A stretch of DNA of 64,000 nucleotides from Neospora caninum Liverpool (Eukaryota; Apicomplexa; Conoidasida; Eucoccidiorida; Sarcocystidae), in the NCBI RefSeq assembly GCF_000208865.1, contig NC_018398.1, forward strand, positions 5,914,710 to 5,978,709, written 5' to 3'. The notes below the pieces were generated by a model. The model was not told the origin of the DNA and did not search any database. It was given only the letters and a program-made list of their open reading frames with translations. Below, piece after piece: positions 1 to 11,825 of the stretch; position 1 is the first letter of the stretch; every line of letters starts with the position of its first letter. The position numbers were made by a program, and so were the translations under genes.

Positions 1-2222
1 ACAGAGACTGAGGCGTCTGGAGGAGGAGCGAAAACAGAGGGACTCGAGTCAGGGAAGCAGGCCGACATCTTTAGGAAACGCGGCGCGAGAGAAGGAGAAA
101 GGAGAAAATGTGGAGAGCGCCGCACGGCCCGAAGGAAAAGAAAACGAAGCCCCACAACAGCAGCAGGCCTCCGTCCTCGAGGCGGCAGCGGAGAAAGCAC
201 GGCTGTGTCATCTACGTGTCTACATCGTTTTCAGACACACACGAGATGACAGAGCCGTGGGGATAGCGATCGCGCAGATGCAGACACCCAAGCGAGTTCG
301 TTACCGTGGTTTCCATGCATGGCGAAGATAGGCATGCAGACGTTGATGTTTTCGTCCAGGTAGTTTAGCCCGAATCGGAATCCGTCTACTTTTTTCCCGG
401 AAGTCTTCTCCGCGGCCGCCGCGTCGTTGTCTTTTCCGTCTCCGGCATCTCGTCGACTGCTCTCTGCGGCGCTCTGAAGCACTTCGAAGCTCACCGCGCC
501 ATCGCCGAAGCAAAACTTCCTCAAGAGGCAGAACGTTCGATACCTGCGCGAGTCAGGAACAGAGGGAGATCGACGGAAGACGGGAGATTGCGAGAAGTGA
601 AAACCGAGGCGGAAACGAGAGGAGCGGAGGAACGCGCGGACTCCTCGCAGCAGTTGTTCGAAGAACAGAGAGCAGGCCGCACGTGACGAGACGTTTTGAA
701 CGGTGAAGAGAAACCGAAGGAGACGCGGGCCGAGCGAGAACGAGGCTCCCCGTAACGGCACGAGCGGAAACAGAGAGGGTGAAAAAGGCTAAAGACAAAA
801 GGGAGAAGCTTCAAGGACGTGTGCAGGCGAAAAGTAAGAGGGGCGCTGGTCCGCATCCGTACAGCGGACTTTTAACGTTGCTCGTCGCGCCTCGTAAGAC
901 ACTCGTGATGGGCTATAAAAGGAGGGCCGGAAAGCACGAGTGGTGCGCTTGCGTTCTCTGAGACACGTAGGCGTGTGTCCCCGAGGAGGCGAGAAGGGAA
1001 GGGGAAGGCGGAGACGGCCATGCAAGAACGACACAGAGAAGACGAACGCATGCCAGTCTCGGAGAGTCTGTGAGGGCCAACCCAGGGCGAGACTTTCGCG
1101 AGGCGACGCGGGTGTTTCTTGATACAGAGGAAAATGAGGAAACTCGGAAACGACAAGGACGAAAACGTCAAGGATCGAAGAAGACATGGAGACACACACG
1201 AAAGAGAACGCAGGCCTGATGCGTGAAACGGTGGAACCGGAAGCGAGGGGACCTGTGAGGCGAGAGGCGAAACGGCCGCCACGGGAAGAGTTCGGGAGAG
1301 AAACAAAAAGAGAAATCACGGAGAAACCGAAGGGGACTCACATTGTAGCCCGAGACGGTCGATTTTCGTCGAACAAATCTCCGCCATGGAGAAGGAAGTC
1401 GACCTTTAAATTCCTCCCGATTTCCAGGATTTCTTCGAACGTTTCAAAGCTGTCGCCCCCGCGCTCGCTGTCTTCTGCCTTGTAGCCGAGGTGCGTGTCG
1501 GTAGCGACGAGAATGCGCAGCACGTCTTCGTCTCCCCGCTCTTCTCTTTCTCTCGTGTCTTCGCTGCCAGCCGTCTCTCCGCCTTCTTCCATTCTCTGAG
1601 ACGAACTTGGTCTCCGTCTGAGGAAGCTGCATCCACTGCGCGAGGCGCCTGCGTCGGGGGGCGGCGACGCACGCAACGGAGAGGCTCTCAAGGAGGAGTC
1701 GAGGAAGGCGCGAGGCGCTGGAGCGCGTGGGAGGCTCTCAGCTGCCTCGGAGGAAAACATTTGCTCACCGCAACGGCCTGAGCCTCTGGTCACGTGAGCG
1801 CCCCCATCCTCGTCTCGCGAGGTAGGAGACCTGTCTTGGAATCTTCCTCTCTTCCTGGACGCTGGACCGAGCCCTCGGTCTGCTTTCCCGTGAGGTATAC
1901 GTACACCTAATTCCCGGGACGTGTCCCGGCAAGCGGCCTGTGAGGGTGGAAAAAATGAAGAGGTCTGCTCGCGTCTCTGTTCCTTTCTTTCTCTTTCTCG
2001 AGCATCCTCGGCAGAGCCTTGGTACGCGTCATCCTCGTCTTCCTCAAACAGAGGAAGGCAGGCACTGCTGCAGGCCTGGGGAGGTGAGACGGGATTTTCT
2101 CTCCTGACCCGCTCTCTCTGAGTGACTCGTGAAGCTGGGGCTGTCTCCTGCGGCTGATCATCGAAGGGAAACTCGCCCTGAGAAAGAAGCTCGTCAAAGG
2201 CGCTCCGCAGGGCCGAAGCCAT
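1..2222 (-). CDS. MRE11: MRE11 double-strand-break repair nuclease, N-terminal exons (partial)
   Basis: Phosphodiesterase subunit of the MRE11-RAD50 complex, which processes DNA double-strand ends in the nucleus. Exon 1 is 2222-1342 (ATG on a GCC-ATG-GC context) and ends at donor GTGAGT. Exon 2 is 543-305 and ends at GTAACG. The join recreates the family stretch ATMYRTFCLLRK across a split Met codon. Metal-binding motifs are in order: DTHLGY near residue 240, then GGDLFDENRPS, then GNH at the end of exon 2 with the following Asp split over the intron. A possible third exon starts at 16 after a pyrimidine-rich CAG and would complete the Asp codon, but only 16 bases are visible, so this is tentative. 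Unusual points: about 235 Ser/Arg/Glu-rich residues precede the first motif, which lies near residue 20 in animal and yeast homologues, and a ~30-residue Ala/Asp/Lys-rich insert precedes GLNYLDENIN. The rest of the gene lies off the left edge. Confidence 0.92.
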
Positions 2223-4579
2223 CGTGCGTGGCCGGAAAGCGCATGCGACTGCAGAAGCGGAAGAAACACAAGAATAGAAGGGAGGCAGCCACCGACCGAT
2301 ACACCTGACGGCTCGGAGAGGGGCGGTCGCGGCCAGGAAGGGGGCGGAGAAGAAGAAGAAGGCAAAAACCAGGATGCGGCAAAGCGCGACCTCGCGTTCG
2401 AACGCCAGCCGAACACCAGACGAGGAAGGGAACTAAGATAAGCAGCCCGTGTTTCTGGCGAAGAAAACAGGGACAAGGAGGTGAATCACGTAGAGATACG
2501 AGAAGAGAGAGAGAAAAGACTTTTACAGCATCTAACTCTCTTGTTGCTTTGGGAAAAGACGCGGTGTGCCAGCAGAGGGAGCGTTGCGCCGCTGTTCACA
2601 GACAGAAGACAAAACAAGCGGAACAAAAACATGAGAACATAAAGAGGAAAGTAAGAGTGAAGTGCGAGTACGAAGGACGCGAACTCGCCACTTTGGGGCG
2701 AAGAAGTCCGAGAGTTTCCCGACTTTTCTCCCGCCGGCGACGCCAGCGAGCTCTCCTCGTGACAAGACACACGACGCACAGTTGCCAGTGTCTCTGCTTG
2801 GTTTTCAGGCACCGGCGACCTTCCAAAGCAAGGACAGCTTCTTTTCTGATTGAGAGAAAACAAGACGCGCCCCTCGCACGTCGACACAAACAGAAGGAAA
2901 AAGGACATCTTTTCTCGAGATGTGATCGCGTGGCGGCCTCTCGTGTGCAGGGAGACGCCGGAGACGACACAGCCCGCCACGTCTCCTCAGCCCCTAAACC
3001 GTAAAGCAAAAGCGATATTTCTCAGTTTCCTTGCGTGTGGTCAAAAGCGAAACACAGAGAAACGAGCCTGTCAGTGCTCTCCAGCTGGCAAACTAGAGGC
3101 CGAGTGCGAGAACCGCCTCCGCGCCATCGACATCTCGGTGTGTGCTCTGAATCTAAATTCATCTTACAACTTTGGTTTTTGGCTGCAGCGCCCTTTGCAC
3201 TCCAATTTGGCCATTCAACCAAGTCTCTAGAAAGCAGAAAGGGCCGCGACGCTGATCGTACTTGTGGACGACCTCTCGTTTCCCTAAGCTCGGTTTGTTT
3301 TCATAGCAGAAACGGCCCTGAACGTTCGCAGGTACAGGAGTGCCTGTCCAGCTGTTGCGGGAGAGTAGATTCCACGCTTCGTTGAGCACACACACTTTGC
3401 GTCTTCTCTGTGGCAGCCCATTCGTGTTCTCAACGGCGTTGAGTTTGACTGGCGCCTCAGAAGCTCTTCTCACGAAACGGCAAGCAACGCCTTTTCCGTG
3501 GATCCCAAAATGACGTGCGGAGGCTGTTTTGGGGAGGTCATCGGTTTCACTCGAGTGCCGAAAAAGCAAGAAATCATTGGAGCTTATCTGTGGCGTTGCC
3601 ATGAGGACCTCGGTACCTAGACACGTTTTCGCTGTGTTCACACACAAGACGTGGGCCGTCTAGGGAAAACGTTAAAACTCCGCTCACGTTCGGTAAAGAT
3701 GATTTCGCCTAAAGTGGTCACAGGACATGTTTGCCTAGATTGTTGGCTCCAATCGCGTGGCCAATAAGAAAGGGTTTCCGATTTGCGAATTGGTGCGCCT
3801 CGAGGAGCGTCTTTAGGAGCGAAATAATCATCCCACGAAGATTAGGTCCAGGTGCACGCGTTCGTCGAGTGCAGAGAAGGCCTTCGCGTGGTCAACATCC
3901 CGAGGCAACCAGGAAGAGTGTGTCGCCTTGAACAGCCTGGTGGCAGTTTTGTCTCCCCAGCTTTTTTGAGAGTTTCACGGGGCCGCTCCGCACCGATCCC
4001 GCCAACAGCACAGCTCGGGGTGTATGTACGCCTGGGTGGTGCGTGCGCGTTTGTCGCGAAGACCGCTAATTGCAAAATCTAAGAATTAAGGCCGTGTCTC
4101 TTCATACATTCCAGGGATCACTTTGTCGTCAAAACTATGGGTACAGGTGTGTCGATTCACTCTAGCGACTTTCACATTTTGGAGTGCGTACAGATGAGGA
4201 GGAGACTCTTGCGTCCCAGGAAAAACGAATGCTCTGCACGCCTTGTGGCGGTTCACCGTTTCGACACGCCCTGAACGCCCCCGAGAAAAGCGGATATTCG
4301 CGCGTTTTTGTGTACAGCTACACTTGTTTTCTGCCATGCCATCAGACACTCGGGAGGGGTTACACGAATGCCTTTTCACGCGAAAAGCAAAATTGAAAAA
4401 CCGCGAACACACTCCAACCAAAAGCGGTGAGCGACAGAGACCACTGCCATCTTTCGTTTCGCGAAGTGACGCAAAGGAAACCGAGGGAATTTTAGCGGAC
4501 TCCACCATGCTTGCTCTTCAGTTCCCTCGATCGAGTTTGCCCTCGTTCGTGTAAAAACAGCGCAGCCTTCTCGGCACGC
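2223..4579. other. Intergenic: MRE11 5' flank and proteasome gene 3' flank
   Basis: No supported gene. The MRE11-proximal part (2223-3000) should hold its promoter and 5' UTR. I see no WGAGACG copy there, only GGAGACG variants. A single CCCTAAA lies near 2995. A short piece of mitochondrial cytochrome b sits at 3141-3180. The remainder to 4579 should include the 3' UTR of the proteasome gene. Open frames here, such as a 162-codon one at 3647-3159 on the minus strand, show no family features. Confidence 0.5.
3141..3180 (+). other. Nuclear insertion of mitochondrial DNA (cytochrome b fragment)
   Basis: The plus-strand translation over this stretch is CALNLNSSYNFGF, which matches the start of the coccidian mitochondrial cytochrome b as I know it (just after the amphipathic N-terminal segment). 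The base composition changes abruptly to AT-rich over about 40 bases and returns to GC-rich on both sides, where the similarity to cob stops. Such nuclear mitochondrial fragments are established as common in Toxoplasma. It is too short to be functional. The boundaries are estimates and may be off by a few bases. Confidence 0.75.
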
Positions 4580-6355
4580 TCACATCTGGACGTCTTCGCC
4601 ACTGGGCTCCACCTGAACACAAAGCAGAATTTGCAAAACAAAGCAATCATCCCAATGAACGGTGTATATACACTACACATACACTTATATGCCAAATATT
4701 TATGTGCATAGATGCATTCATTTAACCACATATATATGTAGATTTGTCCGTGTATTTGTAGAATCGTAGTCGACATGGAAACAGAGCGAGAGGAGAAAAG
4801 ACTGAGGCTGCGCGGAAAAGCAACGATCAGGAGACCGAACCCGAGCGAGAACTGGAAAACAGCGGCGAGAGAGGGAGAAGGGCGGTGACGAACGCAGAAG
4901 CAGGCAAATTTGAGGAGAAACGAAACGCAGACGCCCACGAAACTACCCAGGCCGTTGTTGCTTACATTCATCTTGTCGAGGAGGGCTTGGATTTCATCAA
5001 GGGACAATTCTGAGGCGAAACAGAACAGAGCAGGAACCGAAACGCGCCGCCATCGCATCAGCAAACCAAGCACAAACGGATCCCAAACTAGCGGCAACGG
5101 GAGAAAGAGACGTAGATCCGAAAAAGACTGGTGTCTTCCCAAAACGTCAAGTAGTGAGTAAGAATGGGCAGAAGAATAAACTCCGAGACACTGACGAACA
5201 GACTGTACCTACACAGTATATATATATATATATATATTCATTTATAGATACATAATAGCAGCGTTCATGAATACCACTATATATATATATATGAACAAAC
5301 TGGAACAGTGGGGTGAGCACGTCGATGAATTAGGCATGTCCGTCTCTGTCAAGCTTGAGTGCAGATTAACGGGAAAAACTTGAAACGCGCTCGACAGGAG
5401 AGCAGCGTTTCAATTTAAGCACTCGGCGTATGAAGCTTTTCGGATATCCTCCTGGACGCCTCCACACCCGCCAGTCTTTCACTTGGAAAATCCAAGGAAG
5501 GAAAGGAGAGACGCCACTGCATACGTGAGGGGGATATTTCTCTCCCCGCTGGGGGCGGGACTTGAATAAATACCCGATTCACGCTCACGATTTGCGATCA
5601 CGAGAGGCGAGCAAAAGTAAACAAACACAAGAGCATGACGATAGCGTGGGAAAGAAGCAAAAACGACACAGCCCCCACAACGGAGAAGTCCAGGGTTTTT
5701 ACGCATTTTCCTGGAGAGGGGACGGGGGCAGAGGGACGGCTTCACGGACAGAGTAGGATAGGCGGAGCGGCATAAAAAAGAAAGCAGGGAGACAAAAGAA
5801 GCCAGAAGAGCAGCGCAAACAAAAAAGAGACTTACCCTTCCACGGCTGGTTCTTTCCAACAATCGCCATCGAAACGGTGTCTGCTGTCAACCTGTGTAAC
5901 ACCGAGCGAGAACAACCGACATGGATGCGCAAAAGCGTCTCTAATTTTCCTCCCTGTCCGTCGATATTCACCCGTCTCTCTCACTCCTCGGCCTAGCATC
6001 GCCTCTATAACAGACCGGGAAAACCCTGGAAACGCATACGGGCGTCAAGAAACGCGTGACAGCTGGATGTATGTGAGTCTCAAAATACAGAAACGTGCCT
6101 GTCTATCGAAATATTCATTCACTTGTTCATCGGCCTTTGTGAATATATTTTGCTGGCGACACGTCCACGCGGTTGATGCAGCTGCAAATATTCGTCGGTG
6201 CATGCACGCCAAAGATCCAGATGTTTAGATCTCCACACGAATGACAAAACGCGGACGGAACGGAAGCCTCAGTGGAGCATGAAGGGAACGCTCCAACAAA
6301 AATATAAACAATAACGGCAGGCAACACACATTCAAATACACACACACACACAGCC

Positions 6356-6402
<47 letters not shown>

Positions 6403-6407
6403 GATAT

Positions 6408-6439
<32 letters not shown>

Positions 6440-9400
6440 TGCACGCAAGCGTGCAGGTGTAACAGTAAATACAGAGATGTGTTTGCGTCCACTGCGCTTG
6501 TTCGGCGGCACGCAAAGGCGCTGCGTCGCAGCCCGGATTCGTGCGTTTCGCGTTTCTGTCGCAGTGGGGAAACGCAATTCTCTTGCGGCACTCCTCACTC
6601 AGCATCGGCAGCCAGGGAGGCGTTCAGAGCCTTCATCGCGTGGAGTTCCAGCTCTTCGGGGGAAACTGAAGAGAAAGAAAAAGGAGGACAAAACTGGAAT
6701 TCAGCACGACCGAGAAACCCCGCGTGCATCGTACGCGGCTGATGCTCCTGCCGAACCTCATTCTCGCGTTTCCCGGTCTTGAGGAAATGAGAGGAGGCAG
6801 AGAACGCAGGAAGACACAAAGAAAGCGAGAGGCGGAGAGGTACCGGGAGCAAAGACACGAAGGGGGAAGAGAAGGACGAGGCAATGCTTGACAGCGCGGC
6901 GGAACAGGGAAAAAGCCAGAGAGGCGACGAAACACAATACCCCACCAGAACGGAACAAAAGGGAGAGAGAAAGAAGGAGAACGCGGAGACGTGCCGCACC
7001 GAGACGCGAAAGATGCAAGATGCACAAAACACAGCAAACCAGCAACTCACGTCCAGGGAACGATTCGAAGTTTCTCTCCAAGTAGGTTTTCGAGGACTGG
7101 GATCGCGCGCCGAACGCCATGGCCTGCAGGTGCAAAACCACACGGAAACCGCCCCTCTGTTTCACACGCGGTGTACGTACACCTCGGCGGGGGACGTGGA
7201 GTCTCGGTGTAGACAGCTGAAGAGCGAGGCAGCGAGCGAGACTGTGGGGCAGTCTGAAGAGAATGGGGGGGGGATGGGGGGGACTCTTCTGGGTTTTTTT
7301 CTTCTTGGCTTACGTAGGATTCGAAATAATTTCCAGAGGGACATGTCTCGAAGAGGTGCGGGCCTGCGTCGTCGAAGCCGGCGGCCAGGAGGCCGACGCC
7401 GAACGGGCGTTTGCCGCTCCTTTGCGTGTTTGCTTGCGACTCTGAAACGGAGAAGACGCACGGGGAACGCATGGACAGCGGGACGGCTGGCGAGAGGCGA
7501 AGCGCGCGCACTGCGGCCTGCGTCGTGCGTCGCGTCTTTACCGGTTTTGCGAGACTGGCGAGGACCGCCGACAGAGGGCGAGGCGCTCGAAGGCAAGGGC
7601 CCAGAAAGGCACACAGCGTCTCGACTTGCTGCGAGGTGCGCGTCTCGCTCGGCGCCTCGGCCCGTCACCCACGGCACGCCTCTCGAGCGCGAAACAGAAA
7701 ACAAGAGGACGTAAAACGGAACAGGAGAAGCGAAGAAGGAAGAAGAGAGAAGAAGGAACAGAGGAAGGAGCGGAGGGGGTGAAGGGAGGAGGAACAGAGA
7801 AACAGAAGCGAGAAAAGTAGAAGAGAGGAAGAGACGGGGTAAGCGGAGAAGACATCGCAAAGAGGAGAGAGCATGAAGGACCGGGAAAACCAAGTGGGTG
7901 CCCGAGACGGCGACAAAAAGAACTAGCAAATCTCAAAGCCTCGAATTCGAAAAAGTGGAATAAAAAACTGAGAGATGAACCCAAAACAGGAACGACATGC
8001 CTCCGCGGTGTGTCTCGGCTTGCTCCTGCGCGGGTTGCGAGCCAACTGGGCTTTGGAGAGGTTCGTGGAGTTTTCGAATCTTCTCGCTTACTGTCGGCAA
8101 CCATGAGGACGAGACGCCCGACGGGGATCGGAGCGTCGTACACGTATTTGTGATGGAAGCACTCGTTGCGCATAAAGTTACTTATCACCTCTGAAAACAG
8201 AAACACGAGACAAAATCCACGAACAAAACTCGACAACACTCTCACGATCTCAAGAAACACACCATCTTCACTGCTGCACTCAGACTCCCCTCTATGTTTC
8301 GTCTCAAAAGCATACATATATATGTGACTTTTAGCGATTTATGTACGGCTTAGGGGCAAGGCGCACGATACACGCGCTTCCATAGTTGTAGATGTACATA
8401 TGCGTGGTTTGCGAGGCGAACCTCGAACGGACCGTCTCATGCTCAGCCCTTCTTTCTGGGAATGGAGCCTCATGGCTCTGTGCAGTGATTTATCTCTTTA
8501 GCTCTGAACCTATTCATTACACGGATAGCTTGTCCCTTTCTACTAATTTTTACAGAACTCGTCACTCCTGACTCGCCACCTTCGTACACGGGTGAACATA
8601 GATGTCTGTTGGTAGCCCTAAATGCCCCGACTCAGACGCAGAACCAGAAACAGCAAATCTGTAGACATTGGTGACAAGATATGCGGGAAGACGCATTTGT
8701 TTTTTTGTGGAGATCCTCACTTGCATCTGCAGTAATGCCCGACATGGCCACGCCCACGTGATCGTCGATTTTGAAGAGTTTCTGGTGGTGGCCTGCGAAT
8801 TTTGAGACCGAGCGCTTGAGCGAGCAAAGAACCTGCATGCAGGGGAGGCGCGGAAAAGAGCGAAAAAAAGCAAAGACGGGCGGCACAAAATATATGAGAC
8901 ACGACACGGATACGTATTCCGGAGCGAGACAGCACGCGAAACGGCAGGGGCTGCCAAGCGGGACAGATCGAGATCACCAGAGTCCAGCAGCGAAACAACA
9001 TCGGCAAGAAGAACGGAGAAGAGAGAACGAGAGGAAGAGAGAACGAGAGGGAGAAGGAGAGCACAAGACGGAGGAAAGACCAACGACAGGGAAGAGGAGA
9101 GATCGACCGGAAGGAGGAGAGAACAGGAGGAAAGAAGAGAGAACGAGGACAAAGGAAGGGTGAAGGATGTGCAGGAGAGCGTTTCACGGTGGAAAAGGGT
9201 ATCAGGGAAGAAGTGCCCAGCGGGTAGGGAGACAAAAGACGAGAGGCAAAACGGGGGGCGGAGACGAGAAAGAACAGGCGAAGAAGCGTGCACCGAGGCG
9301 GATGCCACAAAGATGACAGAGAAGCGGTGCGAGACGCAACGAAAGGGAAAACGGCGCATCGCCGCGACGAACGGCCCTTTCACCAGAAACAAAAAAAGCG

Positions 9401-10119
9401 CGATACGGAAATAGTCGCCACACCACAAGCGGAGTAGAAGTGGGAAATCTAAAGAAAGAGCGCGTAACGGCGACGACAGAGAGAGCGCGGCCGCCAGAGG
9501 CCGGGGAGAGCACAACAGAGAAGCGCGACGGCGCATTTCTGGATTGAAAGCGTAAGGTCACCCCGAAGAAAGGTTAAAATGAGGAAAGAAAGGAGATCTA
9601 TCTGTCTTTTTTCTCAAATCGAAAGCGTCCAAGCAGAACAGAAGGGGAGGTGCGAGGAGTCGAGGATAACCAAGACGGGGAGAGAAGATGAAACCCAGGA
9701 AGACGGCAGAAGAGAGCGAACATTTTCCCCGACGATCTGCTGCCTCGAGAGTACCCATCCATTCCCTTTCCCGCAATCTCTCTTGTTTCGTCTCTTTCGC
9801 TGTTTCAGCCCCCCCCCCCCCCCCTTCGCCTATCCAGAGCACGCGTCTATCACTCCTCGGAACACAGAAGAAAGGAGACGGACGACGAAAAGACAGCGGT
9901 GCCTTCTCTTTCGGAGCGAGAGAGACTCCAGAGGATCTTAGCGTGAGGCAAGCATGAGGCTTCGAAGAGAAAGAACTTTGAGCTTACCACGTGAGTATCG
10001 GAACGGAGACCGACACAGCAGGTGCCTTGTTTAACCGCCTCCATGGCATACTCGACTTGGAAGATTCGCCCCTGAGGGCTCCAAGTGATGCAGTCCGTGT
10101 CGTACAGATTGCGATACAT
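4580..10119 (-). CDS. PSMA1: 20S proteasome subunit alpha type 1 (alpha6)
   Basis: Structural alpha-ring subunit of the 20S proteasome (cytosol and nucleus). Nine exons, all phases consistent: 10119-9988, 8832-8721, 8190-8092, 7441-7314, 7123-7051, 6665-6599, 5891-5836, 5009-4966, 4612-4580. Together they make 744 nt and a 247 aa protein. Exon 1 carries the N-terminal alpha signature, MYRNLYDTD then [19 protein letters not shown]. Later exons give [79 protein letters not shown] and [12 protein letters not shown]. The order and the MYRN..YD / RPFGVGLL combination match PSMA1 rather than the other six alpha subunits. Human PSMA1 has 263 aa; this protein is shorter at the C-terminus and ends GEDVQM. 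Donors are all GTRAG. Exon 1's ATG is the start because the family begins there. The gene is divergent from the GPATCH4-like gene and may share its promoter region. Confidence 0.95.
5217..5237. repeat. (TA)n microsatellite in proteasome intron 7
   Basis: About ten TA units, with a second shorter TA tract at 5279-5292, both in the intron between exons 7 and 8 of the proteasome gene. Confidence 0.9.
6338..6439. repeat. Compound microsatellite (CA)n-(CT)n-(TA)n-(GATA)n
   Basis: Four simple repeats directly follow one another in proteasome intron 6: CA from 6338, CT from about 6355, TA from about 6375, and GATA from about 6403 to 6439. It is likely to be length-polymorphic between isolates. Confidence 0.95.
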
Positions 10120-11825
10120 CTTGGCGAGGAAAAGGGGAAAAAGAAGAGGAAAAGTGGAGAAAAAGAGAAAGGGTGCGAGAGCGAGAAGACGCACACGATC
10201 CGGTAAGGCAGGCGGAGAGTCGAGGGCACCAGACGGAGGCGCGAGAACGAGACCAGAAAACCACGAGGAAGAGATTTGCTTTGGCGAGGAAAGAGACGTG
10301 GAAAGCAGAAGAATGGAGAAGAGACACAAGTGGAAAGGAAGACTGGAGGGGAAGAGATCGAGGCGCAAGGACAGAGAGGAGGTGCCGTGAAAAGGGGCGA
10401 GAAAAACGGAGACAGCTTCGTGGTAACGAGTTATTTTTCTTCTGAAAGAGAAGATCGAACAGACTTCCAGCTGAGACAGAAGACACAAGAAGGGGCTACC
10501 GCTTCTTCGCTTCTCTCGTCTTGACGGCAACAGTGTGTGTATGTGGTGTGTGTTGGACACGCAGCCTGTGGCCAAAAGGTCGTTCGCTCTTCGAACGAGG
10601 AACGGAGCCGGCGCGTTTCGTTTTCGAAAGAGGCGCAAACGTTCTAAAACAAGAGAACCTCTCTTTGCACACCGGAGAAAGAATGTCGCAACGGCCACAT
10701 GCCGTCTTCTCGGATTTTCTGCGCTAGTCCTTTGCGCGGCACGCTTGATCTATCTTCCCCCCTCTGAAGCTGCCTAGCGTGCGAACCACCGCGACACACA
10801 CAAAGTGCGCGGCCTTCTCTCTCAGCGCGTGGTCTCTCTGCATGCAGCGGATTAAAAACAGGAAACGGAGAGGCGAAACATAGGGGGATTGTTGAGAGAG
10901 CGGCGCTTTCCCTTATGTCCACGCGAGATCCAGTTTCTTCTTCCCCTCGGTTTTCCCAAATAAAAAGCCCATGTGGTGGGGCGGCGAATTCGCCGTCTCT
11001 CTCAATCGACACGAAACACGGGGCATGCAAGAAAAGTTTGCCGGCGCTTTACGTTCGGCTGCCGCGAAACGCTGCCTTTGAGTCTTCCCGCTTTTTACAA
11101 CCGATTCCAAAGACTCGCCCCAGCCGTCTCTCTCTCCACCCTGCCTGTGGACCAGCCTGTATGCTCTTTTGGGCCGACGATACTCAACCCCACTCTGCCT
11201 TTGTTTTTCTCGCTCTTTCGTGGCCTCGCATCTCGCGTGGTCCCAGAAGATCCTCTCTCCTTGCCTTCTTTCTCCTTCTCCTCGTTTTCCGTCTTCTGTT
11301 TCGTCGCATGCTCTTTCTCCGTGAATACACCGCTCTTTCACCATCCTTCTCCACGACGGCTTCGCACCTTTCCCTCCATGTTGTTCCGACACGACGTCGT
11401 CTTCTCAACCTGATTCGTTTTCGCGTGCTACGGCCTTTCGCCTTCTTGCCCAGTTTCCGTCTTTCTCTTCCAAATCCCTCACCCTTCCGCCTGTGTCGTG
11501 GTTACCTCTGGATGGCCTTTTCTTCCGTGCCGCTGAAAACCCCGCCGGAGGGCTCTCTTCTTTCGCTTCGCTGCGCCGTGTTTCGACCTTACTCGATTTT
11601 AGTTTACAGAGATATCTTGCTTGTTCTGCATCGCGGAGCTGGAGTCACATTCAGGCGCCGTCCAGCCTCGTTCGCGTTGCTGGCGAAGCGTCTCTCTCTC
11701 TCGGCAGGCGTCGTTCCCTGTCTCGCCCTCTCTGTCTCCGGTTTGCTCGAATTCAATCGCTCTCGCTTTGCGAACTTCCGTCCTTGTCGTTTCCAAGCGC
11801 GATCCGCGTTCCAGGCTCTTGAAGA
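10120..11825. promoter_or_regulatory. Divergent promoter region between proteasome alpha and GPATCH4-like genes
   Basis: The two start codons face away from each other across 1.7 kb. The left part is purine-rich and the right part (11,100-11,800) strongly pyrimidine-rich on the plus strand, as in coccidian 5' UTRs. The Toxoplasma cis-element WGAGACG occurs four times: AGAGACG at 10292-10298 on plus, and as CGTCTCT on plus (motif on minus) at 10994-11000, 11125-11131 and 11689-11695. The AP2-associated octamer TGCATGCA is at 10839-10846. No TATA box is evident. The pyrimidine bias makes CGTCTCT more likely by chance, so function is inferred only. Confidence 0.45.
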
